64,000 nucleotides of DNA, taken from Treponema brennaborense (lineage in GTDB: Bacteria; Spirochaetota; Spirochaetia; Treponematales; Treponemataceae). Below are positions 18,072-27,135 of the stretch, one piece after another. The stretch spans positions 289,071 through 353,070 of the forward strand of contig JAMPCJ010000002.1 in assembly GCA_023666275.1 (NCBI GenBank), given 5' to 3'. Under the pieces are notes generated by a model. It was not told the origin of the DNA. It ran no database searches and worked only from the letters and a program-made list of their open reading frames with translations. The position numbers were made by a program, and so were the translations under genes. Each line of letters begins with the position of its first letter. Position 1 is the first letter of the stretch.

Positions 18072-18920
18072 CTATTCTTTTCCGCCGCCGTATACGGCAG
18101 ATCCGCCGACAAAATAGCGCGACAAGGTAAAAAACAAAATAAATATCGGAACGCTTGCAATAACCGCGACAGCCATCATCGCGCCCTCGTCCGTAAATTT
18201 TTCGGCGGCGAAGCGGACTATATACGCAGGAATTGTTTTCATGCGCTCGTTCTGCGCAATAAGCAGCGGCCAGAGCAGACTGTCCCATTGCTGCCGGAAT
18301 GTCAAAACCGCAATGGTCGCTATCGCAGGACCGCAATTCGGAAAAATTATCCTGAAGAAAATACCCGGCTCACCCGCACCGTCTATGCGGGCAGCGTCAA
18401 GCACTTCTTCGGGAAACGACAGCAAATACTGCCGCATCTGAAAAACGGCAAGCGCGCTTATCATAAACGGAAGAATCAAGCCCGCATACGTGTTTTGAAT
18501 TCTCATGTTCAGCGCGACCATATACAGCGGAATCATGATTGCTTCAAACGGAATCATCATCGTTGCCATTATCGACATAAACACAAAATTGCGTCCGCGG
18601 AATTTATATTTCGCCAATCCGAATCCCGTCAGCGACGATAAAAAAACCGTGGACAGCGTAACGCTTCCCGCTACAACAGCGCTGTTCAAAATGTTGCGCA
18701 AAAACATGTACGAATTGTCGTTTCCGGCAATTGCGCGGGGAAAATTCATAAAATACGGCGGAAACGATATCCATTTAAATGGAATGCTCATGATGCGCGC
18801 CGCCGGCATAAAACTTGCCGCAAACATGAACGCAAGCGGCACCAACACAGCCAATCCCGTAATGCTCAGGAAAAACAGCACAATCGCGTCCGCAGCCAAA
18901 AATCTTTTTTGTTGAATCAT
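18072..18920 (-). CDS. Sugar ABC transporter permease (MalG type)
   Basis: 282 residues with six membrane segments. The EAA loop reads EVLDAARIDGAGEPGIFFRI, the contact site for the ATPase. The conserved end FTLSRYFVGGSAVYGGGKE resembles the usual FVxGlxxGavKG. CUT1 family inner-membrane subunit for oligosaccharide or glycerol-phosphate-like substrates. AAAGGTGATAAA precedes the ATG. Last gene of the binding protein-permease-permease operon. Confidence 0.92.
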   Translation of the reverse strand: MIQQKRFLAADAIVLFFLSITGLAVLVPLAFMFAASFMPAARIMSIPFKWISFPPYFMNFPRAIAGNDNSYMFLRNILNSAVVAGSVTLSTVFLSSLTGFGLAKYKFRGRNFVFMSIMATMMIPFEAIMIPLYMVALNMRIQNTYAGLILPFMISALAVFQMRQYLLSFPEEVLDAARIDGAGEPGIFFRIIFPNCGPAIATIAVLTFRQQWDSLLWPLLIAQNERMKTIPAYIVRFAAEKFTDEGAMMAVAVIASVPIFILFFTLSRYFVGGSAVYGGGKE

Positions 18921-18944
18921 TTTATCACCTTTGTTTATCGCAAA

Positions 18945-19844
18945 TTAAAAGGATACTTCATCGCTTTTACTGAAACGCAGCTGCAGCAAAGTGAGCAGAA
19001 GTATAAGCAGGAACAATATGATGCTCATAACGCATGCCCTGCTGATAGCGAGATCCCGCATCGCCGTATTGTAAATATTCAGCGTGATTACATGAATCGG
19101 CGCGAGCGGAGCTCCGGACTGCGTCAAAAGATACTGCGTACTGAATGTTTTCAGACATTGAATCATTGCGGTAACCGAAACCATCACCGTTGTAGGCTTT
19201 AAAAGCGGCAGCGTTATCAGCCAGAATTGCTGCATTCTCGACGCGCCGTCTATGACCGCGGCTTCATACACAGCCACCGGTATTTTGCTGATTCCGGTTA
19301 TGAATAAAATGGTAAAAAATCCGATGTATTTCCACACATATATTAAAACCGTCACAAAACGTACCATGGAAGCACTCGCAAGCCATTTATGGTCCGTACC
19401 GACAGTGCCGAGAACCGCGTTCACAAATTGATTGGCAAGCCCGCGCGGATCAAACAGCAGCATCCAAATAATCACCGACACAACAGAAGAAAGCACGGCG
19501 GGAGAATAAAAAAGCATCTGCCAGACGCGTTTGTTTTTGCGGCGCGAAAGAATGCATTCCGCAAGGATTAAACTGCCTAACGTAAGAATCGCAAAACAGC
19601 ACACGGCAAATATCAGCGTGGCATACAAGGAATTCCAGAAATCTCTGCTGGCAAGCGTGCTTATATAATTTTTCAAGCCGATAAATTTCGCCGCACCGAC
19701 GGAAAGCAGCTTGCGGTTGTAAAAACTGGTGATAAACGCATTGATCATCGGATAAAACGAAAAAAACGAGAAAAACAAAAGACCGGGAAGCGTAAAAAAG
19801 AGTCCCCATTTATTTTTTTTCTGTTCGAAAGTTTTAGTTTTCAT
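18945..19844 (-). CDS. Sugar ABC transporter permease (MalF/UgpA type)
   Basis: 299 residues, six membrane segments, preceded by a short basic N-terminus (KTKTFEQKKNKWG). The EAA loop reads VYEAAVIDGASRMQQFWLI. It pairs with the MalG-type permease. The start at 19844 follows AGGAAATTATCG and overlaps the end of the binding-protein gene by 11 bases, so the two are coupled; the longer frame to 19880 is inside that gene. Confidence 0.92.
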   Translation of the reverse strand: MKTKTFEQKKNKWGLFFTLPGLLFFSFFSFYPMINAFITSFYNRKLLSVGAAKFIGLKNYISTLASRDFWNSLYATLIFAVCCFAILTLGSLILAECILSRRKNKRVWQMLFYSPAVLSSVVSVIIWMLLFDPRGLANQFVNAVLGTVGTDHKWLASASMVRFVTVLIYVWKYIGFFTILFITGISKIPVAVYEAAVIDGASRMQQFWLITLPLLKPTTVMVSVTAMIQCLKTFSTQYLLTQSGAPLAPIHVITLNIYNTAMRDLAISRACVMSIILFLLILLLTLLQLRFSKSDEVSF

Positions 19845-21132
19845 CGATAATTTCCTGCATATTTTTTTTGAGAGTTTCAAGCGCTTTTTCCGGTGCGATG
19901 CCGGAAAGCATCACCGATTCCACGGCGTTTTTCAAAAGCGCGTCAATCCGAGGGGAATTGTCGCCGAAGTACACGCACGTGCCGTTTTCGAGATCCTGCT
20001 TAAAAACATCGGAATACGGCATGTCCTTGAATGTCTTCGATTCAAACAGCGATTTCAGCGGCTGAATAATGCAGACTTCTTTCAAATATTCTTCGCTGTG
20101 AGAAAGCAGCCAGCCGATAAACTGCCATGCCGCTTTCTGCCGTTCCGGGGAATTCTGCGCATTCACCATGTAATAATGGCCGTAATAATGGCACGGCACA
20201 ATTTCTTTCGCGTTTTTCCATTGCGGATACGGCAGCACCGCCCACTCGCCGCTTTCGTAAAAACTTTTGTTTACTGTGAATATGCGCTGCTGCTGATACA
20301 AGCCGCTGAGGGACATTGCAATTTCATTTGCGTTGTTGTCGAAAATTTTCCGCGCCGGCGTGTACGTAGGCGATCCCAGATTTTCTCCGGCAGGTCCGAA
20401 ATCCGCCATAAAACGGAACGCCGTAAGCCAGGCTTCGTCATTGATGATAGGAACTTTTCCGTCGGCACTGAAAAGCCTGCCGCCGAGCTGCTCGACCATC
20501 GGCAGCCAGCTGATAAGATAATACGGATAGCGGAAATCAAAACCGCGGCGGATAATTATTTCGCCGTCGCGCAAGGCGATTTTTTTGGAAACGGAAACAA
20601 TATCTTCCCAGGTACGCGGCGCGTCTTTTTCCGGATCGAGATGCGCATCGCGGAAAATATTTTTGTTCACGTATACGCACCAGTTTGTCAGTTCCAGCGG
20701 AAGTCCGTAAATTTTGCCGTTTTCCGTAATCGGATCCAAAACGCCGTTTATATATGCGTCCTGAATATCTTTCATGCTGCCGTAGCCGGCAGCTTCCGGA
20801 ATCACCGGCGCCACCCGCCCGTTCGCAACAAACGGATACGAATCGTTTATTTCTATATTAAAAATATCGGGACCGTTGTTCGCGGCAAATCCGGACACCA
20901 GGATATCTTTAATTTTTGCGGACGGATACGGAATATATTTCACAGAAATTTCCGGATGCATTTCCTGAAATTCGGCGATATACTTTCTTTCTAATGCGGA
21001 ACGATTTATATCTTCATGTGTCCACAGGGAAAGCTCGATTTTTTTTGAATGGCGGCTTCCGGAACAGCCGCACATCAATCCCAATAATACCCCGAACAGC
21101 ATGCCGATTGGTTTTTGCATAAATGCTTTCAT
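19834..21132 (-). CDS. Sugar ABC transporter substrate-binding lipoprotein
   Basis: 432 residues. A signal peptide ends in the lipobox LMCGC, giving a lipid-anchored periplasmic protein. The mature part has the family-1 extracellular solute-binding layout (LSLWTHEDINRSALERKY; NNGPDIFNIEIND; KIYGLPLELTNWCVYVNKNIF; TWEDIVSVSKKIA). GGGAG lies about seven bases before the ATG. No ATPase gene is adjacent; a shared MsmX/UgpC-type ATPase elsewhere is likely by analogy. The sugar is unknown. Confidence 0.92.
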   Translation of the reverse strand: MKAFMQKPIGMLFGVLLGLMCGCSGSRHSKKIELSLWTHEDINRSALERKYIAEFQEMHPEISVKYIPYPSAKIKDILVSGFAANNGPDIFNIEINDSYPFVANGRVAPVIPEAAGYGSMKDIQDAYINGVLDPITENGKIYGLPLELTNWCVYVNKNIFRDAHLDPEKDAPRTWEDIVSVSKKIALRDGEIIIRRGFDFRYPYYLISWLPMVEQLGGRLFSADGKVPIINDEAWLTAFRFMADFGPAGENLGSPTYTPARKIFDNNANEIAMSLSGLYQQQRIFTVNKSFYESGEWAVLPYPQWKNAKEIVPCHYYGHYYMVNAQNSPERQKAAWQFIGWLLSHSEEYLKEVCIIQPLKSLFESKTFKDMPYSDVFKQDLENGTCVYFGDNSPRIDALLKNAVESVMLSGIAPEKALETLKKNMQEIIDEN

Positions 21133-21228
21133 TAGTTATACTCCCTCTATAAGTTCTGCTCTATAAGCATTCATCGATAAAGTATAATTTTCAATATATA
21201 TCGCCGTTTTTTACAGCAAATAGCGTTA

Positions 21229-21257
21229 TTTACACAAAAAGAGTAAATTATTATACT
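21229..21257 (+). promoter_or_regulatory. Promoter of the aconitase-like gene
   Basis: TTTACA (21229-21234), 17-base spacer, TATACT (21252-21257). Transcription would start near 21264, leaving a leader with AGAAGGAG before the ATG. Confidence 0.7.
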
Positions 21258-21291
21258 CTGCAAAAACCGACTAAAAAGAAGGAGTGTTGAA

Positions 21292-23574
21292 ATGATTAAA
21301 TTATGGGAAACAGGCGCATATCTCGAAAACGGGAAGCTTTCAGATCCATCTTTGTCAGCCGGAATTTCCGCGGAAGAAGCCGCGAAAAACACAATGTCAT
21401 ACCGCATACTTCAGTCGCACAATACATCGGAAGAAGACAATAAATTAAAAATCAAATTCGATAAAATCACATCGCATGATATTACATACGTCAGCATTAT
21501 CCAGACAGCCCGCGCATCGGGACTGGAGCACTTTCCGCTGCCGTATATTCTGACAAACTGCCACAACAGCCTGTGCGCGGTCGGCGGAACAATCAATGAA
21601 GACGACCACTGTTTCGGCTTGACCTGCGCGCAAAAATACGGCGGCATTTTTGTGCCCCCGCATCTGGCGGTAATCCATCAATACGCACGCGAAATGATTG
21701 CCTGCTGCGGCGAAATGATATTAGGTTCGGACAGCCATACGCGGTACGGCGCGCTCGGTACAATGGCAGTCGGAGAAGGCGGCGGCGAACTCGTCAAGCA
21801 GCTGCTCGGAAAAACGTACGATATCGCGCGTCCGGATATTGTCGCCGTATATCTGACGGGAGAAATCAATCCAGGCGTCGGTCCGCAGGACGTTGCGCTG
21901 GCGATTATCAAAGCCGTATTTTCAAACGGATATGTAAAAAACAAAGTAATGGAATTCGTCGGTCCCGGCATACGTAATTTGAGCGCGGATTTTCGGATCG
22001 GAATTGATGTTATGACGACGGAAACGACATGCCTTTCTTCAATCTGGGAAACCGACGAAACAATCAGGGCATTTTACGCCGCGCACGGACGGGAATGCGA
22101 TTACCGGCAAATGTCGCCGCAGGGAACCGCCTATTACGACGGCGCAGTCGAAGTAAATCTTTCGGACATTCATCCGATGATAGCAATGCCGTTTCATCCA
22201 AGCAACGTGTACGAAATAGACGAACTCAATAAAAATTTATACGATATTCTCGGCGATATCGAAGAAAAAGCGAAAATCAGCATCGGAGATGCCGTTCCGT
22301 ACCGGCTGCGCAATAAAATCATCGACGGCGGCTTATACGTCGATCAAGGCATTATCGCCGGATGCGCCGGCGGCGGATTTGAAAACATCTGCGCCGCCGC
22401 GGACATTCTGAAAAACGCAGACTTGGGTTCGGGCAGTTTTTCGCTGAGCGTGTATCCGGCAAGTCTGCCCGTTTATTTGGAACTTGTACGAAACGGCGCC
22501 ACAGCAGCGCTGCTTGAAACAGGAACCGTTATGAAAACAGCATTCTGCGGTCCGTGCTTCGGCGCAGGCGATACGCCGGCAAACAACGCTTTCAGCATCA
22601 GGCATTCCACGCGCAATTTCCCGAACAGAGAAGGCTCGAAACTGCAAAACGGACAAATCGCATCCGTAGCGCTTATGGACGCACGCTCAATCGCCGCGAC
22701 TGCCGCAAATATGGGAAGGCTGACAAGTGCCGAAAAATACGCGGATCGGCTGACAGCTCACGCGTATCATTTTGACAGCGGCATCTACGCAAGACGCGTG
22801 TACAACGGCTATACTTCGCCGCATCCGAATGTCAAAATTCACTTCGGACCGAATATCAAAGACTGGCCGGAAATGCCTGCACTTGCCGATGACATTCTGC
22901 TGAAAATCGTGTCGGAAATCCACGATCCTGTTACCACGACGGACGAACTGATTCCGTCGGGGGAAACTTCTTCGTACCGCTCGAATCCGATCGGTCTTGC
23001 GGAATTCACGCTTTCGAGAAAAGATCCGGAGTATACAAGCAGGGCAAAAGCTGTACGCGACCGTGCGCCGGATGTGGAAAAAGAACGTTCGCTTGTCTGC
23101 TCAGAAATAGACAAACAGCTGCCGGATTTTGCGGGACGCGCGGCATGCGCCGGCTTCGGCAGTGCCATTTACGCCAAAAAACCGGGCGACGGCTCCGCAC
23201 GCGAACAAGCGGCATCCTGCCAGAAAGTACTCGGCGGAATGGCGAATATTGCCGGCGAATACGCAACAAAACGCTACCGCTCGAATCTCATCAACTGGGG
23301 CATGATTCCTTTTGTGTACACGCCCGCGAAAAGCAAACACAGCAAAGAAAACGACAGCGCGCTGCCTTTTTCGAACGGCGACTACATATTCATTCCCGAT
23401 ATAAAACGCGCAATTGCGGAAAACGCGGAAAAAATAACTGCGTACTGCCTGAAAGTTAAACGCGGAAGAGTTTCGGGAATTTTAAAAACATTTGAATTGT
23501 CAGCCGGCACTTTGACGGAAGACGAACGGAACATTATTCAAGCCGGCTGCCTGATAAATTATTATCGGAATTGA
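21292..23574 (+). CDS. Aconitase-family hydratase
   Basis: 760 residues, aconitase superfamily 4Fe-4S (de)hydratase. Motifs: [20 protein letters not shown], the cluster Cys in [12 protein letters not shown] and in [18 protein letters not shown], and a C-terminal swivel domain with [12 protein letters not shown]. The length is close to mitochondrial-type aconitase (about 750) but the details differ from classic AcnA/AcnB, so the substrate could be citrate or a related hydroxy-acid. AGAAGGAG lies seven bases before the ATG. It stands alone: no citrate synthase or isocitrate dehydrogenase gene is nearby. Confidence 0.88.
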   Translation: MIKLWETGAYLENGKLSDPSLSAGISAEEAAKNTMSYRILQSHNTSEEDNKLKIKFDKITSHDITYVSIIQTARASGLEHFPLPYILTNCHNSLCAVGGTINEDDHCFGLTCAQKYGGIFVPPHLAVIHQYAREMIACCGEMILGSDSHTRYGALGTMAVGEGGGELVKQLLGKTYDIARPDIVAVYLTGEINPGVGPQDVALAIIKAVFSNGYVKNKVMEFVGPGIRNLSADFRIGIDVMTTETTCLSSIWETDETIRAFYAAHGRECDYRQMSPQGTAYYDGAVEVNLSDIHPMIAMPFHPSNVYEIDELNKNLYDILGDIEEKAKISIGDAVPYRLRNKIIDGGLYVDQGIIAGCAGGGFENICAAADILKNADLGSGSFSLSVYPASLPVYLELVRNGATAALLETGTVMKTAFCGPCFGAGDTPANNAFSIRHSTRNFPNREGSKLQNGQIASVALMDARSIAATAANMGRLTSAEKYADRLTAHAYHFDSGIYARRVYNGYTSPHPNVKIHFGPNIKDWPEMPALADDILLKIVSEIHDPVTTTDELIPSGETSSYRSNPIGLAEFTLSRKDPEYTSRAKAVRDRAPDVEKERSLVCSEIDKQLPDFAGRAACAGFGSAIYAKKPGDGSAREQAASCQKVLGGMANIAGEYATKRYRSNLINWGMIPFVYTPAKSKHSKENDSALPFSNGDYIFIPDIKRAIAENAEKITAYCLKVKRGRVSGILKTFELSAGTLTEDERNIIQAGCLINYYRN

Positions 23575-23592
23575 CAGTTCCGTTTCAAACTT

Positions 23593-23640
23593 GCAGGGCA
23601 GGAACATCCGCAAAAATTCGCAAAAATATTCCTGCCCTGC
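23593..23640. repeat. Perfect 12-bp inverted repeat between convergent genes
   Basis: GCAGGGCAGGAA at 23593-23604 is the exact inverse of 23629-23640, with a 24-base A-rich loop. It lies between the aconitase-like gene and aroA, which converge. There is no T-run after the stem, so it may be a Rho-assisted terminator or an mRNA 3'-end stabiliser rather than a simple terminator. Confidence 0.6.
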
Positions 23641-23676
23641 CGCAGTTATCGGCAAACCGATTGTCCGCCGATAAAT

Positions 23677-25095
23677 TCACGCTTCTGTGAAATTCGCGCC
23701 AACAGCATTCATTTTTTCAAAAAACCGCGGGAAAGAAACCGCGCAGCATTCGGCGTCTTTTACGATAAGCGTTTCCCCCGAAGGAAGTCCCAGACCGAGG
23801 CAGGCAAGCGCCATTGCGATGCGGTGGTCGTCAAAACTTTCCGCAGTGCCGCCGTGCAGCGTAAACTGCGGATTTGCGCTGCCGTCTGCGCACAACGGAT
23901 TATGGCCGCGGATAATAAGACAGTCGCCGTACAGCGGATCGTCTTCGGGAAGCGTCAGCCCGTCTGCGGCATCCGCACCGAGTTTTCTCAATTCGGAAAC
24001 AAGCGCTTGTACGCGGTCGGTTTCTTTTCGGCGGCAGACAGCGGTGTCGTCAAGGATTACCGTTCCTTCGGCAAAGCACGAAACCGCCGCAAGCGCGCAT
24101 ATCGCGTCAGGAAAATCGGATACGGGAATCCTTTGCGGAACAGGCGCAGCAAGCCTGCTCGAACTGCCTTTGACAATAAGCGTTCCCTGCACGGGCGATT
24201 TTTTTTCTATTGCAATATCCGCGCCGAGGTTTTGAAGCACACGCACGACGGCTTCATCGCCTTGGCTTCCGGAACAATCTATATCATCGATGACAAGATC
24301 GCTGCCGGAAATCAGCGCAGCGGCAAGCGGGAACGCGACGGCTTCCCAATCCGCGGGAATCGTTCTGTCAAACGCGGCAATGCTGCGCCGTCCGCAGACA
24401 GCGATATGCCGGAAATCAGCGCTCATTTCAACCGGAACGCCGACAGATTCCAGCCATTGTTTTGTCATGGCAAGATACGGCGTTTCTTTGGGATCCGAAA
24501 GAAACATGTCGATTTTGCCGTCAACGCACAGCGACGCCATCATAAAACCGGAAATGTACTGCGACAACCTTCCGTCTGTATGAATCGTTCCCGCATGAAT
24601 CGGACCGGAAACAAAAAACGGCGGCGTGTTCGTATTTTCCCGCACAGACGAAGCTTCCGCACCGAGCTGGCGCAGAGCATCAAGCAAATGTCCCACCGGA
24701 CGGCTGCAAATGGATTTATCGCCGGTAAAGCGGCTTACGCCGGAAAATGCCGCGGCAACCGGAGCGAAAAAATACATTGTGGAACCGGAATTGCCTACAT
24801 CTATTTCTTTCGACGGCAGGTGCATATTCTGCCTCGCGCCGATTACCGTCCACACGCCGTTCGGCGTACCGGCAGGCTTCCCGTTTTCTGCGAACGGACA
24901 GCCGATATCTATATCCGCACCGAACGCCGCAACTGCGCGGGCTGCGGAAAGACAATCCGCACTCGGAAGCGGATTTCTGATATGCGATACGCCGTCCGCA
25001 AGCGCCGCCAAAAGCAGCGCCCTGATGGTATGACTTTTTGAACCGGGAACGCCGATGCGTCCCGAAAGCTGTGTTCTTTGCGCCGAAATATTCAT
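23677..25095 (-). CDS. aroA: 3-phosphoshikimate 1-carboxyvinyltransferase (EPSP synthase)
   Basis: 472 residues, shikimate pathway. It joins PEP to shikimate-3-phosphate. Motifs: PGSKSHTIRALLLAAL at the N-terminus, VGNSGSTMYFF (usually GNAGTxxR, a clear variation), DKSICSRPVGHLLDALRQLGA, and DDHRIAMALACLGL near the C-terminus. The start at 25095 gives the usual distance to PGSKS; the longer frame to 25137 has no start signal. An extended -10 (TGATATACT, 25111-25103) ends seven bases before this ATG and there is no Shine-Dalgarno sequence, which suggests a leaderless mRNA. Confidence 0.93.
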   Translation of the reverse strand: MNISAQRTQLSGRIGVPGSKSHTIRALLLAALADGVSHIRNPLPSADCLSAARAVAAFGADIDIGCPFAENGKPAGTPNGVWTVIGARQNMHLPSKEIDVGNSGSTMYFFAPVAAAFSGVSRFTGDKSICSRPVGHLLDALRQLGAEASSVRENTNTPPFFVSGPIHAGTIHTDGRLSQYISGFMMASLCVDGKIDMFLSDPKETPYLAMTKQWLESVGVPVEMSADFRHIAVCGRRSIAAFDRTIPADWEAVAFPLAAALISGSDLVIDDIDCSGSQGDEAVVRVLQNLGADIAIEKKSPVQGTLIVKGSSSRLAAPVPQRIPVSDFPDAICALAAVSCFAEGTVILDDTAVCRRKETDRVQALVSELRKLGADAADGLTLPEDDPLYGDCLIIRGHNPLCADGSANPQFTLHGGTAESFDDHRIAMALACLGLGLPSGETLIVKDAECCAVSFPRFFEKMNAVGANFTEA

Positions 25096-25145
25096 GCGGA
25101 TCAGTATATCAAAAATCCGCACAAAAGAATACAGCACCGAACAGC

Positions 25146-25949
25146 CTATAAATTCCGCAGCGTTTCTTCCACAAACTCAAGCCGCTGCGAAAGCTGCGCA
25201 ATTGTTTTTTCGATGCGCTGTTTTTCTTTTTCCAGCTTGGTTTTTTCGTCTGTTTCCGCAACTTTCTTTTTCATCAAAGTACGCACGGAATCGGGACTTT
25301 TGCCGGAAAGAATTTGATTTTCCGCGGCACGGCGTTCTTCCGGTTTTGAAATAGATGCTATCATCTTCATGTTTTCATAACCGACTGCGGGATTGATTTT
25401 AAGGCTGCCCAATTTTGTTATGGTTTTTGCCGCGGCTCTCGGCAGACAAAGCACGCGGTCTATATAATCTTCGTAGCGGATATTGGCGCTCCGGCATAAA
25501 TCAAACGCTTTTATCAAAGCGCGTCCGAATTCCGTCATCAAACGTCCGTTTGTTTCAAGATATTTCGTCCGTATTTCTTCGGTGAGCTGCGCAAGTTCCG
25601 GCGACGCTTCCAGAGAAATAACATACACGCCCTTTTGTTCGGCGGTTTCCAAAAGCCGATGAAATTCCGTCCAGAATTCGTTGGTATGGCAGCGGGAAGA
25701 CATTTTGCCCAGACCGTTCGTCGCCGCAAGCAGCCGTTCATTCAGCAAGTGATGCGTATACTCATGCAGCGCGGTATACACCAGCTGATTATCCGTTTCG
25801 AAATTTTTATTATGCAGAATGATTTCGCGGCTTTCCGGTTTATACAAGCCGTTTACTTTTCCGCTTTTTTTCCCCGATAATGTTACGGAAAAATCCAGTT
25901 CCGTATTTTCAATGGAAAGCAGCATGTCTTTTATTTGATCTTGATTCAT
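25146..25949 (-). CDS. HExxH zinc-peptidase-like protein with C-terminal coiled coil
   Basis: 267 residues. HEYTHH (His62, Glu63, His66) is a gluzincin-type zinc motif, and CHTNEFW (His88) lies 22 residues on, like the third ligand in SprT/WLM/YgjP-type proteins (H...FW). A small beta-rich stretch with NGLYKPESREIILHNKNF precedes it. The C-terminal 60 residues are a charged coiled coil (KKVAETDEKTKLEKEKQRIE). No signal peptide, so cytoplasmic. I know no characterised homologue. It lies between rsmE and aroA on the same strand. Confidence 0.75.
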   Translation of the reverse strand: MNQDQIKDMLLSIENTELDFSVTLSGKKSGKVNGLYKPESREIILHNKNFETDNQLVYTALHEYTHHLLNERLLAATNGLGKMSSRCHTNEFWTEFHRLLETAEQKGVYVISLEASPELAQLTEEIRTKYLETNGRLMTEFGRALIKAFDLCRSANIRYEDYIDRVLCLPRAAAKTITKLGSLKINPAVGYENMKMIASISKPEERRAAENQILSGKSPDSVRTLMKKKVAETDEKTKLEKEKQRIEKTIAQLSQRLEFVEETLRNL

Positions 25950-26020
25950 AAAAAGTTTCCCAAAGTTCCTATTGAATTTTCATAAAATATTTTCCGCGCA
26001 ATTACGTGCGCAGGATTTGC

Positions 26021-26932
26021 TCAGCCAAGTTTGCCCATCTGCGATAATATGAGCGCCGAAGCTGCCGCAGCAGCGGTTTCCGTCCGCAGTACGCGCGCTC
26101 CCATGCCGCACACGGCAAAGCCCGAACGCGCGAAAAGTGCGCGCTCCGCATCCGTCCAGCCGCGTTCGCTTCCGACGGCGGCAATTACGCCTGCATTCCG
26201 CGCGGCGCAAATGTGTTCCGCAAAATCCGCCTGTTCCGTCTCGGCGCACGGCGTTTTTTCGATCCGCGGTATTTTCCTGCACAAAAATTCCGCCAGAGAA
26301 CATTCCGGCGCGATGTTGTCCAGTAGAATTTTTACGCTTGTTTGAAGCGTTATTTTCGGCACGCTTTGATTTTCGGCTGCCGGCAAAGAAAGCACATCCA
26401 AACAGGAACGAATATTTTTATGCAGAAAAAGTTCCGGCACATGCGTGCTTTTCGCCTGTGCCGTGCCTTCAGTCAGCGCTTCCCGCGCAGCGCCGCGCGC
26501 CACGATATTCGACTTCAAATACGATTTTTCGCCGAGTTCCGTTGCCACAAGATGAACGGCGCAGACGCCGAGCCCCGCCGCATCGCGGAACAGGCGCTTC
26601 AGCTGAATCGGACGCGGGAATCCGACAATAAGCACCAGCGGATACAGCGGCTTGCCGTCGCTTTCCGCCGCAAAATCAAAATAAATGCCGGGCTTTGCAT
26701 GCTCGCCCGTTTCATCAACCGCTGCATCGTGAGTGCCGCGATTTTGCGGTGCAGCGTTTCCGCCGGAAACAATCGCCGTAATGCGGGCAGTTCCGGCGCT
26801 GCCGTTGATGATTCCCGCAGCAAACGTATCGCCCTGAGTTTTATGCAGGACAGAAAGAATATGGACAGCGCGGGCATCTTCCAGCGGCAGCGGTTCGGAA
26901 ATTTCATGTTCTTCAAAAAGCACTATATTCAT
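26021..26932 (-). CDS. rsmE: 16S rRNA (uracil-1498-N3)-methyltransferase
   Basis: 303 residues, SPOUT methyltransferase. The SAM-binding knot motifs are clear at the C-terminus: IAAVGSERGWTDAERALF and GMGARVLRTETAAAAA. KPLYPLVLIVGFPRPIQLKRLFRDAAGLGV-type sequence fits the start of the catalytic domain. It is longer than the usual 240-250 residues because of a Gly/Asp-rich insert near residue 60-80 and another near 185-230. It methylates U1498 in the 30S decoding region. A TTATAG box lies ten bases before the ATG with no strong Shine-Dalgarno sequence. Confidence 0.92.
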   Translation of the reverse strand: MNIVLFEEHEISEPLPLEDARAVHILSVLHKTQGDTFAAGIINGSAGTARITAIVSGGNAAPQNRGTHDAAVDETGEHAKPGIYFDFAAESDGKPLYPLVLIVGFPRPIQLKRLFRDAAGLGVCAVHLVATELGEKSYLKSNIVARGAAREALTEGTAQAKSTHVPELFLHKNIRSCLDVLSLPAAENQSVPKITLQTSVKILLDNIAPECSLAEFLCRKIPRIEKTPCAETEQADFAEHICAARNAGVIAAVGSERGWTDAERALFARSGFAVCGMGARVLRTETAAAAASALILSQMGKLG

Positions 26933-27077
26933 GACATTTCTTCTATAATCAGCAATGAGCTGACGGTTCCATTATACAATAAATCGAGGCTTTAATCATC
27001 CGATGCGGAAGATAAACTGCAATATGCCGCCGATCGCATGTTTTTTGCCTGACGCCGAAGCAAAAACCGAATAAACC

Positions 27078-27106
27078 TTGAGCGAATAATTATTTCCTGC
27101 TATACT
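27078..27106 (+). promoter_or_regulatory. Promoter of the 640-residue unknown gene
   Basis: TTGAGC (27078-27083), 17-base spacer, extended -10 TGCTATACT (-10 at 27101-27106). The start codon is at 27136. The ~190 bases before it, back to rsmE, hold nothing else I can support. Confidence 0.7.
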
Positions 27107-27135
27107 GTAAAAACTCGAAAACAAGAATTATCAGC

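Noticed and set aside
17712..18641. 309-residue plus-strand frame covering the gap and part of the permease
   Set aside because: Two thirds lie antisense to a clear ABC permease; no ribosome site. The first 50 residues alone look mildly protein-like but have no support.
23824..25041. 405-residue plus-strand open frame over aroA
   Set aside because: Antisense of aroA, no motif, atypical composition.
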